NCBI GenBank assembly: GCA_037157565.1
Contig: JAZHRO010000056.1
Coordinates: forward strand, 32,053,501-32,117,500
From: Thalassia testudinum
Lineage: Eukaryota > Streptophyta > Magnoliopsida > Alismatales > Hydrocharitaceae
Direction: 5' to 3'
DNA length: 64,000 nucleotides
The notes under the pieces are model-generated. The model had not been told where the DNA came from and searched no databases. It saw only the letters and a program-made list of their open reading frames with translations. Below, in pieces: positions 11,601 through 22,658 of this stretch (position 1 is the stretch's first letter; each line of letters opens with the position of its first letter). Made by a program: the position numbers and the translations under genes.

Positions 11601-12166
11601 ATTGCCATTCCCCCAAGTGAATTCATCCCCTGATGATGGAAATTCGCACATCCCCAAGGCCTGGGCCACCAACTGAAATCCTGTGGAGGAGCTGTCGACC
11701 ACCCCATTAGGTTTATCACTCCCAACTAAAGTACAATTAAAGTCACCTCCAATAAGCCAAGCTCCCCCACCTACAAATTCTGCAGCCAGATTCCAGTCCT
11801 CCCACAATTCCTGCCTCCTGTTAGGATCGTTTAGCACATATACACCAGTCACATAGAAGACACTGTCCCCCTGGCCTCTTGTGAATCTGCAGGTCAGAAG
11901 GTGCCTAGCCATGGAAACCTCCTGTAAGCACAACATCTACTTCCTTCACCAAATGGCAATTCCCCAGATCTGCCAATGGAATTGACCACCACAAGGTCAT
12001 TTGCAGATCCTGCCCTCATCTCTTCCCATGTCTTATCAAAAGCACAGTCAATGTGTGTCTCCTGAAGGATGGCACAGTTGATTTCCCATTCACGCAGATA
12101 TCTAATTAGCGACCCCCTCCTGCTTCTATCACGTAGCCCACGCACATTCCAGCTCAAGATCTTCAT
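8665..12166 (-). pseudogene. LINE-1 ORF2: endonuclease / reverse transcriptase / zf-RVT, broken
   Basis: Starts with ATG at 12166 (MKILSWNVRGL). The apurinic-like endonuclease spans about 12166-11380, with SWNVRGL, QETH, GGDFN, SKIDRFF and a DHTPLVW motif. A linker and the RT N-terminus follow (11336-10740), then RT palm motifs (about 10774-9717) including GIRQGCPLAPLIFN. The active-site box reads YTND (10107-10118) instead of YADD. RT thumb segments lie at 9710-9148, and a C-terminal zf-RVT region at 9024-8665 has RRDGLITSDLCHRR and spaced Cys/His. The reading frame shifts many times. The protein would have nicked target DNA and copied LINE RNA; this copy cannot. Confidence 0.9.
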
Positions 12167-13933
12167 TTAGGAATCAAGTATGTCCCCTTCACAGCTGCAG
12201 AAGTCCTGCTAATCTTCATCATAGCTGCAACGACTGATTCATCAATCTTTTGTGTGGGAGTGTGCCTTCTTAACCTCAGCTTATAGGGAGGTTTCCAACC
12301 TAGCAGTAGGAGTCTTTGACTTCGAATGCACGACTTCAGCCACAGGAGAGCAAGTCTGCAAGTTCAAAGGATTCACAGAGGGGTCCACCATATTCGAGAC
12401 AGCATGCTCATTAATCACATTCATAATCATCCCTTCATTAGGCTCACCCAGATGGGTTTTCAGGTCGTCACTCCCAACTTCATTTGATAAACTCATTTCC
12501 TTTCCATTTGTATCCATCACTACAGCTGCCTCTTGGACCAGGGGTACATCATCTACAATGTCCTAAACTTCAAACCTCATCTCCATAATTCCTAGGCTCC
12601 CCACCTCATCTACCAGTTCCCTTTCTCTCGAGCATTCTGCCACCACCTCCTAATAGTCACCGTGTGGTTGCAAGGAAGGGGCTTTGGACTTCAGCACCTC
12701 AACACAGGAGGGGAGGTCTTGGATCAGAGATACTTTAGCCACACCTGCCAGAGCTTCAGTCCTCATCTCTACATCCCCCAGGTTCCCTACCCCATCCACC
12801 AATTCCCTGCCCTTAGAACATTCTACCATCATATCCTGATTAGCACAATATGGATGCAAGGGAGGAGTTTTAGATTTCAGCACCACAGCATAAGAGGGGG
12901 GACGATGTCTAGGGACGACCTCTCGATCTGCCACAATAAAATTTAGAAGGAGCATCCAAGAACTGCCCCCACATCCAAGGATCAGTTTATCAGGAATGGC
13001 ACCAGCCCTGAAGACCTTTACGCTCACATTCAGAACACTGGCATCTCCTTCAGTTAGCCCAACAGCAGCATCCACGGCCACAGATGTAAACCCAGCTATC
13101 ATGTTTTCCACCACCTTCCTAGATATCAGATGCAGAGGCAGACCTCTGATCTCAAGAACAGCAGACCTGGCAGCTGTTCTTTGAGGGGGACATTCAGGCA
13201 AAGATCCATCAAAAGGGGATACCAACCGCCAGATCACTGATAGCCCATCCAAAAGACAAGTCTGAAAGCAGTATCTTTCAACATCTCCTGCACCCACATC
13301 AAATAGCATAAATTACGACGACGAAATAATTGCAATCTTCCAATCATCAGTTGATAAAGAGAGAGATCTCACCAGTTGTTGAATTCTGTCCATCGATATG
13401 GTGCACATCATAACTTCACCTATCAAAGCACTACCTAGAGCTAGTCCGCTACTTTGACATCCTCAGTTAGGGGAACCTTGACATCCAAAGCGCAACCCCC
13501 GAGCATTTTCGGGGGAGGGGGGAGGGGCATTTGCAACTTACCCCGAGGCCATGGAAGGTGTATTACTGTCCCTACCCGTAGAACCATCACATGCCGCCAG
13601 GCAGGCGTCCCGTTTGTGACCAAAACCTCCGCACGCTAGACACAGCAGTGGACGTCGGCAGGTCGCCGCTAGGTGCCCTCGAAGGCGACAATGATAGCAG
13701 GTCACCTCCCTTCGACCTCTGCCCCAACCATCTCGAAAATCCCTCCTGCCCATGTTCCTAACACCCGCAGGGACACGTACGTCACGCGCCTTCCTGCGCC
13801 AAGATCGCGGACGCCATACCGCCCATCCATTAGAGTCACTGACATCGGCACCAGGCACCCTCAGGTGGCCAACCATCCAACAACGGCTTTTCCCGCTCAA
13901 AGGGAAATTCAAAATTCCGAGAGCGGCCTCCAC
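12163..13933 (-). pseudogene. LINE-1 ORF1: zinc-knuckle RNA-binding protein, broken
   Basis: The 5' part (13933-13538) begins MEAALGILNFPLSG and carries two CCHC knuckles, CYHCRLRGHLAATC and CLACGGFGHKRDAC. After a frame change (13623-13441), another frameshift near 13437 and an in-frame stop, a DUF4283-like region follows at 13309-12650 (LSVIWRLVSPFDGSLP, LEIRGLPLHL). A degenerate acidic C-terminal part covers 12520-12170. Its terminal TGA (12165-12163) overlaps the ORF2 ATG (12166-12164). ORF1 proteins of plant LINEs bind their RNA; knuckles placed before DUF4283 differ from the usual dicot order. Confidence 0.85.
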
Positions 13934-13939
13934 TCCTCC

Positions 13940-13957
13940 TCCTCTTATCTTTAAATT
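13940..13957. repeat. LINE-1 target site duplication, right copy
   Basis: Exact second copy of the 18-bp sequence at 8537-8554, adjoining the LINE 5' end. Confidence 0.93.
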
Positions 13958-15134
13958 GACCCTGCAATCCTATAGAGTAACCTTAGAGCTTTCCAGCAAA
14001 CTTTAAATCACTTGAAATGGAGCTCTGAGCTGGGAGATTTGATTGATTGAAGTTGGGTCTGGAAGGGGGAACATAGTCCCACATCGTTAGTTTCTGAGTG
14101 TGCACCTGTGAACAAAAGTGATTTGTTACCTCGGCCCTTCAGTCGTCAGCGCTTGGCGCACCGGTTACCGATCTGAGCATTCTGAACCTATCTGAGCATG
14201 TGCCTGTGGGTGTGTGCTCGAGTGGGCGTGAGCGAGTGTGCCCTGGGAGGGCGAGGCCTAGGAGGTCAAGTTGAGCCGAAATGGCTCAAAACTATGAACC
14301 AAATGAAATAAATTGAAATCGAACCTAATTGAGATTAGGCGAGGACCGAGTAGGGTCTGGTCCCACCCTGGTCTCAGGGTGATGTGTATCCTCGAAAGGA
14401 CCTCACCGCAACTAAAATAATTTTTGGTTAAGAAGTAAAAAAAAACTCGATTCAACTGATGGTTCAAAAGAAAGCTTAAGGAAAGGAAGAGCTGATGGTT
14501 AAATGCTAAGTGTTGAGTTGAAGGCTAAGGAACTAAGAAAGGAGAACAGGCACTATTAAGAGGACTAAGAAGAAGACTAAGGGAAGAGAAGAAGAAGGCA
14601 GGAACAGAACAGAAGAAGAGAGGTAAGAAAGAGAGCTCGAGATAGAGAATAAAAGGAAAAGAAGAGAAAGAAAGAGGGGCTGAAGACTATAAGGAAGTAT
14701 TTATTTTACTTGTATTTCCTTTTGTTCTTAATAATTGTAATAAGGCATGTTTTAATAGAAGAACTCATATTGCCTTTGGAATAAAATTGGAAAACTAACA
14801 TGTTTACTTGTTAATAAAGTAGATCATTTTGAATAAATATGTTCTCTTATGGGATTTTGCATATTACTTCATTTTAATTAATATATTGGCAAAATTCATA
14901 TTTTAAAATCAACTTAGTTATACCTCCTAAACTTATAAAGAAATAAAAGATAATTGGTGAATTTAGAAAAAATTATACCTCCAAGTGAACGACCTGGACT
15001 CAACCAGTAAAAATTTCTAAAATGTTAGGTTAATTTGACCCTATACTACACAACCGACACAATTTTGAGTTATCCTAAGTGACTTTTTCTACTCTTAATT
15101 AAGTGAAATTAACTTAATTACTGAGTTGAGTGAG
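13958..15134. other. Unassigned host or old-repeat DNA between LINE-1 and solo LTR C1
   Basis: This continues the sequence that LINE-1 interrupted. It holds small stems at 14273-14291 (TTGAGCC/GGCTCAA) and 15096-15120 (TAATTAAGT/ACTTAATTA), a purine-rich stretch at 14470-14690 and AT-rich DNA at 14700-15130. No coding region is recognised. Confidence 0.4.
14076..14086 (+). promoter_or_regulatory. Sequence matching the plant snRNA upstream sequence element (USE)
   Basis: GTCCCACATCG fits the plant snRNA promoter consensus RTCCCACATCG exactly. No TATA box is seen at the spacing used by U-snRNA promoters, and the following 150 bases match no snRNA, SRP RNA or telomerase RNA that I recognise. 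It may be a chance match or a promoter relic. Confidence 0.25.
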
Positions 15135-15139
15135 ATCAT
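15135..15139. repeat. Solo LTR C1 target site duplication, left copy (ATCAT)
   Basis: ATCAT precedes the TG of C1 and recurs after its terminal CA at 17755-17759. Confidence 0.85.
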
Positions 15140-16689
15140 TGTTTGCACCTCAAAACACGCCTATAAGAACGCCTTCTTATGCTATTTCCTAGCACTACCT
15201 ATGCATATTAGGATTCCATTGTTGCATTTGTAAAAATACATGCATTCATGCATTTAATTGAGAGGAGAGGAGAATGAAATAAAAGGGCTTCATAATTTAC
15301 ATTTTCCTCAAGTGCCTCTTTACAAAAATCCATCTCTTCTATTTTTTATCTCCACTTGTTTTTTATTTTTCCTACGGCAACCTCTTCTCCGCTACCTCTC
15401 CCCGCCATGCGCCTTCCCGCAGCCGCATGCAGCAGTCCCGCCTCTCCCTGCTGTCCTGCGGTCCTTCCCGCTGCTGCAACTTCCCGCGCGCGTCCGCCCT
15501 CTCCCTGCCCAAGCCATTCCCTGCGGCTGCCATTCCTCCCATCTCCCGCTGCTGCAACCTCTTCTCCGCTGCCTCTCCCTGCCATCCTTCCCGCTGCTGC
15601 AACTTCCCCGCGCCTCTCCCTGCAGCAGCCACTCTCCAACGCCTCTCCCTGCTGCTGCCATGCCTCCCCGCCATGCTCTCCTCCTCTATAAAGCCGCAGC
15701 TCTTCCTCGCGACGAGGGGGGGGAGGAACATTGCTGCAATACGCAGCTGCGGCGAGCTGCTGCAAAACGCCACCCTGCAGTCCACCACCTTCCTCTCCAC
15801 CGTTCTCCCCTCCCATACGTCGGCCCTCCGTCGAGGAGGCACCCGACGAGCAGGAGAACCCACTGTGGTGCTCACCACCACAGTGGGAACACCACCGCCC
15901 AGCTCTTCAACGAGCAGGTGGGCGTGGTGTCTTCATTTCTTTTCGGTTTCATCTCCACGCCATTGCTGCCGCTTCAAGGTCCGAAGCTTGAAGCAGCAGC
16001 AGCAGCAGCCCAGCGTCGACAGCAGCAGCAGCTGCATCCCCGCCTCCTCCGCGACCTTCCCCGCAGGCGCGCAACCCTCCGCGCGCGCCTGCAGGCCCGT
16101 TCCCCGCCTCCGTCTCCGTTCTGTCCACGCCACAGTTGCAGCCGCAGCAGGCCGCTGCGAGCACAGCAGCGGCCAGGCCTCCTCGCGCCGACCCCCGCAG
16201 CTTCCGCGAGCGTCTGCAAGCGCCCCAGCCACTCCGCGCGTGCCTGCAGACCTTCCCCGCTTCCGTTAGTACGCTCTGTCGCCCGCCTTCCGCACCCACA
16301 ACCGGCCGCTGCACACCTCTGCAGCGGCCGGCCAAGCGTCTTCCCGCTCCCTGCCAACCTCTGCAAGCGTCCGCGCGCGCCTGCAGACCTCCTCCGCGCC
16401 CGCCTGCAGACTCCCCGCCTCCCTCTCTGAGCGCGCTGTCGCGAGCCTCCGCGCTCGCAGCCGGCGACGCAGACTCCTCTCCTCCTCTGGGCGAAGACGC
16501 GCCCGTGCGCCCGCGACCATCAGACGACGGTCTTCACCTCCGGACGTCTTAACTCATCCCCTGCAGTGCGGCCCGCTCTCTCCTGCCTTCTCTCCCATTC
16601 TCTCTCTCTCTCTCTCTCACTCTCTCTCACAACACTTTCTCACACACTACACCGACGCACACAGACATCTACACTCACACTTTCACACA

Positions 16690-16964
16690 CACACACACAC
16701 ACACCTATACTATAAACATATATATACGCATACTTATATATTGATACATATATACATACATATATACATATATATATCTATATAACTATATACATATATC
16801 TACATATCTAGATACATATATACTTATATACATATATATATATATCTATATAGTATTATATATATATACTTATATATACATAGTATATCTATATAGTTAT
16901 GTATACATACATATAGTATTATATATATATACTTATATACATATATACATAGCTATATACATAT

Positions 16965-17000
<36 letters not shown>

Positions 17001-17060
17001 CTATATATATCTATACATATATACTTATACATTTATATACATACATATGTACATATATTT
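16690..17060. repeat. TA/ATAC-rich microsatellite inside C1
   Basis: About 370 bases of nearly pure ATATAC/TATATA sequence following CACACA and TCTCTC runs. The matching tract in C2 (42655-43330) is nearly twice as long. Confidence 0.9.
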
Positions 17061-17081
17061 TCACGTTATTTATTATACGCT

Positions 17082-17125
17082 GTATCGCGGGGATATCTGC
17101 ACCAGTTGCTGATATTCCCTGATAC
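17082..17125 (+). repeat. Conserved hairpin in C1
   Basis: GTATCGCGGGGATATC faces GATATTCCCTGATAC across a 13-nt loop. C2 keeps both arms and loop length at 43351-43395 despite substitutions. A second small stem (CACGC...GCGTG) follows at once. Confidence 0.75.
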
Positions 17126-17754
17126 ACGCGTACAAAAAAAGCGTGGTCCCATACATCATCCATCCTCCATCCACACTCCACGCGGCACCTAGTCGTGTTG
17201 GTTGCGTCTCTCTAGACGTCGGCTGACTCGACATAGTGCTACACTCCATCGTCACCTCCACCCCCACCCCTTTATATATATACTACATATAAATATATAT
17301 CTATAGCTACTATATTTACTTTCTATCTGTTAGTTTCTTTCTTAGTAAAAAGATAAAAAAAGGTATAAAAGTGAAAAGATAATCTTTGATTTGCAGGTAC
17401 CCCCGTCTTGCAAGTAGCAAGACGTGTTTTGAAACTCTGTTTTGGCTAAAAGCCAAGGACACAATTTTGAGGGTGTGCCTCAAGAACAAGGATTACCAAA
17501 AAAAAAACCTAAATAAGAAAAATACCAAAAACAGAATAAACGAACGGAAGAGACGCGTTTTAAGGAAAACGTAGAAACTCGACTTGAACCCCACTTCCCT
17601 GAGTTCGACCCTGGGCTTAAAAGTGACAAGATAAAATCAATTAGGCCAGGTTAAAAATTTTGTAAAGAGATGGTTAGGTCTGAATTAGGTTAACCACTAT
17701 ACACATTTCAACGATAAAAATATCATATTAACAACCTATCCAGGCCGACCATCA

Positions 17755-17759
17755 ATCAT
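17755..17759. repeat. Solo LTR C1 target site duplication, right copy (ATCAT)
   Basis: Second ATCAT, directly after the terminal CA of C1. Confidence 0.85.
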
Positions 17760-18876
17760 GCATCACTAAGCCCCTGACACTTTTTCAATTTGTATCACTT
17801 CACCTGCTTGAAGACTTCCGAGGTGGGACTAAATGTCCCATCTTCTTCTCGTGCGTGCTTGCAGCAGGTGGTCACTTGATTGCAGAGGCTACAGGGGCTT
17901 TGCTTCCAATTGATGGGCTGGAGTTGTTCAGAAAGGGATTCCACGTGTCTGGGACCTGGGATCCTGATGCCGGGGGCCGCAGATGAAGCTTGCAAGCTTC
18001 TTCAAGCTCGCTCCAATGGCGGTCAAGGCTTGAACCTACTCACAAACAAATTGACCTCACGGCCTTGTTAAATCACATAGGAAGCTTCACCGTGACACAG
18101 AAAAGGTGGCCTGGTGGTGGCGCTGTGCGGGGCAGCCTCGGCGTGCATGCCTAGGTCATTCTGTGGCTGGGGAGATGGGTGTGTTCGGGAGAAGTGTGTG
18201 GAGTGTGTGGCGGTCAGTGGAAAGGGGGAAGATGATCAGTGGGATGAGGTGAAGCTTTTGAGGTGGCTGGCGAGGTGGGTGGGTGTGTGGAATGGTTGGA
18301 GCACCTCGCCGGTGGTCTGCCGGATGTGGAAAAGGTGACGGTGGAATGTGAGCGTCGAGGCGTGAAGATAGAAATAGATGAAGGGAAAATAAAGAGCAGA
18401 GAGAGAGGACTTATCTACGAGGGGATAGACGAAGGTGGAGCGAAGAAGGCGAACGGCTCGTTTGTGCCATCGTCGGAGATGAAGACCCAGAAAGAGAGAT
18501 GACAACGACGAGAGTGAGATAGGTGCAGACGCAGGTGTAGTGAGACGCAGACGAAGGAGGCAGAGGCAACTTTACCACTGGTTTGGTGGCAGAGCGACGA
18601 GAAGAAGAGGTAGGAGTCACCGGAGCTTGCTGGGCTTTTTGGCCGGAGGGGAAGAGAGGAAGATTGGGGGTATTCTCAGGCCAAAACAAGCGTGAGATGA
18701 ACGAGAGGATCTGGGGTCCCTTTTATAGTCTCAAGCAAAGGGCCTTGTGCTTGGAAGGCAAGCTTCCAAGCACGGCAACCTCGCCGAACATGGAAGGTCA
18801 AGAAATACCCAAATCTCTCATGCATTCGTATGAGAGATTGGGTGGAAATTAGAGCTCATCCTTATTTGAGAAAAAA
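17760..18876. other. Unassigned region with promoter-like features on the minus strand
   Basis: No protein family is recognised in either strand. On the minus strand, two strong hairpins (18842-18808, 18773-18747) are followed by CTATAAAAGGGACC (18728-18715) and a CT-rich leader-like sequence down to about 18400. It could be the promoter end of an unrecognised gene or the U3 part of a diverged LTR. Confidence 0.35.
18715..18728 (-). promoter_or_regulatory. TATA-box-like motif
   Basis: CTATAAAAGGGACC on the minus strand is a good plant TATA context, 20-30 bases after an 11-bp perfect hairpin. A transcript would run leftward from about 18690. No coding sequence is identified. Confidence 0.4.
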
Positions 18877-19690
18877 GGGAGGAGAGAGAAGCTCCGGCAA
18901 AATTTGAATTCTCCTTTGGGTAGGAAACTCCAGCGAGGATGGCCGACTGCCTGAGGGGGCCTGACGCCCGTGACGACAGCTTTGATGGATGGGTAGTATG
19001 GCAGTCGTAGTCTTGGCACAGGAATGCACGTGGCGCCTAGGTGTCTGATGGATTTAGGACTCTAGATAGGAGGGGCTATCAAGGTGGCTGGGGCCGAAGT
19101 CGAAGGGAGGTGATTTGCTTCAGATGTCGACTTCAGGGGCACCTGGCAGCGACCTGTCGGCTCCCATTGCTTTGTCTTGCTTGTGGAGGCTTTGGTCACA
19201 AGCGGGATGCCTTCCTGGCGACTTGCGGTGGCTCTAGGGGCAGGGCGTGTACTACACCTTCACTTCCTGGGGGTGCGTCATAGATGCCTCTTCCACCCCC
19301 CCTTCAACTCTTGGGGGGCACACTATGGATGTGGAAATTCCCCTGACTGAGGACGTTAAGGTAGCGGAGCTGGAATTGCGTGGTGCTTTGATTGGGGAAG
19401 TGATGTTAGGTACTCTTTCGCTGGACAGAGTTTGGCAATTGGTGAGATCCTTTCCCTTATCAACTGATGCTTGGAAAATTGCGGTTATCTCTCCATCGTG
19501 GTTTGTGCTTTTCGATGTGGGTGTGGTAGATGTACAGAAATACTATTTTCAGACTAGCAAATTGGGTGGACTGTCAGTGATCTGGCGGCTGGTATCCCCC
19601 TTTGATGGTTCTTTGCCTGAGCGTCCCCCTCAAAGAGCAGCTTCCAGGTCTGGTTCTCTTGAGATCAGAGGTCTGCCTTTGCATCTAAGG
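18877..19690 (+). pseudogene. LINE-2 ORF1, N-terminal half
   Basis: This homologue of LINE-1 ORF1 has a degenerate 5' leader. The two CCHC knuckles lie at about 19111-19212: the first is CFRCRLQGHLAATC, and the second, CLACGGFGHKRDAF, has lost its last Cys to Phe. A frame change near 19250-19280 leads into the DUF4283-like segment (19320-19690) with ELELRGALIGEVMLGTLS and LSVIWRLVSPFDGSLP. The coding sequence stops at 19690, where element A is inserted between codons, and resumes at 29610. Confidence 0.88.
19686..19690. repeat. Element A target site duplication, left copy (TAAGG)
   Basis: TAAGG precedes the 5' LTR and recurs at 29605-29609. Confidence 0.9.
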
Positions 19691-20226
19691 TGTTAAGAAC
19701 GTGGGCAGCAGACAGATTTTTAAGACGTCTGGCAAGCGGCCCAGACGTCTGTCTAGACGTCTGGAACCCTTTCCAGACTTCTGGTAATAAATTTTTTCTG
19801 CGTACCGGGTTGTGTCTGCGCTCGTGCACGCGCAGACTGCGCCCGCCGCCTTCGTCTTCTTTTTCTTCTCTCTTCCTGTAGACACGCCATCCCTCTTCTC
19901 TCTCTCTCCGCGCTGCTTTATAAACCCTCGCCCTCTCCCTCACCCTCATCTCCTCCGCCTTTCTCTTCTCCTTCTCCCTGCTAGCGAGAACGCGAGCGAG
20001 CGAGTGAGCGGCGGCGGCAGCAGTGGCCGTAGCAAGCATACGGGGAGGAGAGTTGCGAGCAGAAGGAAGAAGCTCGACCGCGAGGGTTTGGGCTTGCCGG
20101 GGGAGCTAGAGCTGGCTGGCAAGGGAGCAGTGGGCATGGAGTGTCGTAGAGGGGCTGCTGTAGCTCGAGCAGCGGGCGGACGGGGCACGACGCGGCCGTG
20201 CATCGTGGACGAAGAGCGAGTCGGGC

Positions 20227-20256
20227 TCTGATTCTGGAAAATTTTCCAGAATCAGA
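20227..20256. repeat. 30-bp perfect palindrome in LTR A
   Basis: Half site TCTGATTCTGGAAAA is followed at once by its exact complement. It is kept intact at 27336-27365 in the 3' LTR and with one change at 197-226 in the A' LTR. Confidence 0.9.
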
Positions 20257-20947
20257 CATCTAGGCTTATGACCAGACGACGGTGAAGACGTCTGGAGGAC
20301 TGTCCTGACATCTGGCCGGTAAGATATTTTTCTACCTTCTTCCTTTTTCGCGTACGGCCATGCAGCCGTCCGCCGTACCTTCGTCTGCGACCCGTCGTGT
20401 TGAGAGCAGGTGTGGGTGCATGCAGGTTCTGCTCGGGAGGGCGCGAGGGCTCGCCATCCCACGTGAATCGGACGTCTGGCCGTAGTGCCAGACGACGGAG
20501 AGGACTTCAAGACGTTCGGGGTGGCTATCGGACGTCTGGGAACCGGGGTCAGACATTCCAGCAGGCTTCTGGACATCTGAAGGACTACACCGAGCTCAGG
20601 TACAATTTGACCCACCTTTTAAGACGTCTGGAAGAGGTTCCAGACATTTGATTTTGGACAGTTTCATCGTTTTTGACCCGTTTAGGGCCCGTTCGGAGTA
20701 TGTTTTTCGCGTTTCGAGTTGCGTTCTTTCCAGAATAAATTCCTCTACCAGTTTACAGTAGTTGTATACCGTTCTGAGAAACTCCTTATGATTGATCCTT
20801 GTATTAGGACTCCATCCCGTTGAAGTCTTAGGGGTTGCGGAGGCATGTGGGATTGCTGACCACACCCCCAGTACTCCCATTTTCGCTGGTAGAGTGGCTT
20901 TTTAATTTACTTAACAAAATTTGTTACAATTGTGGAACAATTAATAG

Positions 20948-21142
20948 AGTCTAGGGCATTGCATGAACACTAGGACTGAAAAACTAGATTGAATGATAGA
21001 TCCTTGGGTATTGCATGAATCTTAGGACTGGAAAACTAGATTGAATGATAGATCCTAGGGTATTGCATGAATCCTAGGACTGGAAAATTAGATTGAATGA
21101 TAGATCCTAGGGTGTGGCATGAATCCTAGGATTGGAAAACTA
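20948..21142 (+). repeat. 52-bp tandem repeat in LTR A (about 3.7 copies)
   Basis: The unit begins ATTGAATGATAGATCCTAGG and includes GCATGAATCCTAGGACTGG. The same array lies at 28058-28250 in the 3' LTR. Confidence 0.88.
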
Positions 21143-22476
21143 GTGGAACATATAAATATTGCAGTCTTGGAAAAGTGGAAAGGAAATAACAACTGCCTGT
21201 TATGAATGAATAAATATGCTCGAAAACATGGGAAGTATGAACGTAAAGCCGGAAAGGTGAAACCTAAATTGGCTGGATTAAAAGAGCTTGAACCCTATGG
21301 GGAATTAGGAGTAGAACTCCTGGAAAGGGAATGGAATAGAATTGGGGAAGTGAGTTGGCCCTTGAGTACGGAGTACCAAGGAGAGCGACTGTCCCCTTGT
21401 TTAGTGTAGAGCGGAGTCAGCCGCCCCAGGGACCCGGGGTTAGGACTGGCCACTTTGTACCGAATTTTGGCCCTCGTGTACACAGTACTGAGGAGAGCTA
21501 CTAGTGTAGGGAGAGCACTAGCTGCCCCACGGGCCCCGGGGTTCTGCTAGCTCTCCTACACCGACTTGTTAGGCCCTCTGGGCAAACCAGGGTAGTCAGG
21601 CGAGGGTGCGTGGACTGTGGAGGGGCGAGACCCCTGTTTGGTTACTGTGGAGGGGCTAGACCCCTGTTACTGAGAGGGCTCTGCCCTATACTGGTTCCGT
21701 GTTGTGCTTTGGGCACACTCGTTAATGGAAATGACTGACCGCGTGCCAGTGCGGGGTAGCTACCAGTGTGTTTATCGTGCGTGCCGTAGTCACCGTTACG
21801 TCTGACAACAACCTTGGGGTGGTTGACTGAGGGTAGGACCACCACAGGGGACTCTCTCGGCCAAGAGAGCACCACGTGTTACTTCTACTTTTCGGAAAAG
21901 ACTGCAATCAAGATCGTTCCCATGAGGAACACTCAAGATCAAGAGAAGGATCTGAGAAATAAATCAATAGTGAATAAATGGAAAAGTACAAAAGAAGAAA
22001 GTAAAAATATAACAACTACTGTTCACTCTACTGCTTCTTCTAGCTTATAGTTGCCACTCTACTCAGCATTTCGCTGACGTGTCACTCATGTTACCTTTTC
22101 AGGACCAGGTGTTGAGCAGCCAGAGGCAGCGGCTGCAGAGGGTGCTGGGCCTAGTAGGGTCCAGTAGGGTTACCATAGTACTTTCCGTACTTTCTTTCCG
22201 CTGTAGTGAGTAGTTTTCTTTTACTCCTTGTATTCTCTTTAATGTAAACTTCATGTTTATATTTATGTTTATTTCTCTACTGTTGTGGTGGTGCATACTG
22301 TAGTATTTCCTTTTCTTACTGCTGTATTTTGTTACGACTAGTTATATTCATGCTGAATGTTGTTTATTTTACTGCTCTTTTGGTTACTTCCTCGTTGGAC
22401 GACTAGGTTTTGGGATTTGTCGAGTCAATCTGATTCTCGTGTCTCGTAGAGATTCGGGAATCGGGTCGTTACAAGA

Positions 22477-22488
22477 TGGTATCAGAGC
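22477..22488 (+). other. Element A primer-binding site
   Basis: TGGTATCAGAGC, three bases after the LTR, matches the 3' end of initiator Met-tRNA, the usual primer of plant copia and chromovirus elements. Confidence 0.93.
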
Positions 22489-22658
22489 AAGGTCATCCCG
22501 AGAAGTGAATCAACTGACTGGAAAATAACCAATTCACATGTCTCTAACTAGAGTAGCCACCACAACGTTTCTTTTGTCATTAGCTCTTAGACTCCTTCGA
22601 TAGATATCGTTACATATTGATGTCTTTCCATTTTATTTTCGTATCTCCATTGTAGGAG

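Larger units (their letters stand above)
8555..13939 (-). mobile_element. LINE-1: full-length L1-clade LINE, inactivated
   Basis: A 5.4-kb non-LTR retrotransposon on the minus strand: 5' end at 13939, ORF1 (zinc knuckles, DUF4283-like domain), ORF2 (endonuclease, RT, zf-RVT), a short 3' UTR with a stem-loop, and a poly(A) tail seen as T8553-8561. The exact 18-bp duplications (8537-8554, 13940-13957) show an apparently full-length insertion rather than a 5'-truncated one. Both frames are broken by several frameshifts and stops, and the RT active site is mutated. It shares domain order, 5' end and 3' end with LINE-2 (18877-47442). No RNase H domain follows the RT. Confidence 0.93.
15140..17754 (+). 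mobile_element. Solo LTR C1, Athila/Tat-like
   Basis: A 2615-bp LTR begins TGTTTGCACC, ends CGACCATCA and is flanked by ATCAT on both sides, with no internal sequence. From 5' to 3' it has a GC-rich half (about 15370-16560), TC and CA microsatellites (16600-16705), a TA-rich tract (16690-17060), a conserved hairpin (17082-17125), and a 3' part with TTCCCTGAGTTCGACCCTGG near 17615. That last motif resembles the region before the end of Athila-type LTRs and is shared in form with B, D and E. The long low-complexity frames in the GC-rich half occur on several strands and frames and are not genes. C2 (41318-44019) is a second copy. Confidence 0.82.
19691..22473 (+). repeat. Element A 5' LTR
   Basis: 2783 bp, TGTTAAGAAC to CGTTACA. 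It contains AGACGTCTGG-type motifs near the start, a TATA box TTTATAAA at 19917-19924, a 30-bp perfect palindrome at 20227-20256, a 52-bp tandem repeat at 20948-21142, and small hairpins in the 21410-21870 region. Confidence 0.93.

Noticed and set aside
13441..13623. Programmed frameshift between zinc knuckles and DUF4283 part of LINE ORF1
   Set aside because: Both LINEs change frame near here, but by different amounts (+1 in LINE-1, +2 in LINE-2), so independent indels are the simpler reading.
14076..14300. Telomerase RNA, U-snRNA or SRP RNA after the USE-like motif
   Set aside because: No TATA at the right distance, no telomere-template complement and no recognisable snRNA or SRP motifs.
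15258..16430. 390-codon open frame in the GC-rich half of LTR C1
   Set aside because: Ser/Pro/Ala/Arg low-complexity text. Overlapping long frames exist on both strands and C2 does not preserve it; it is a by-product of high GC.
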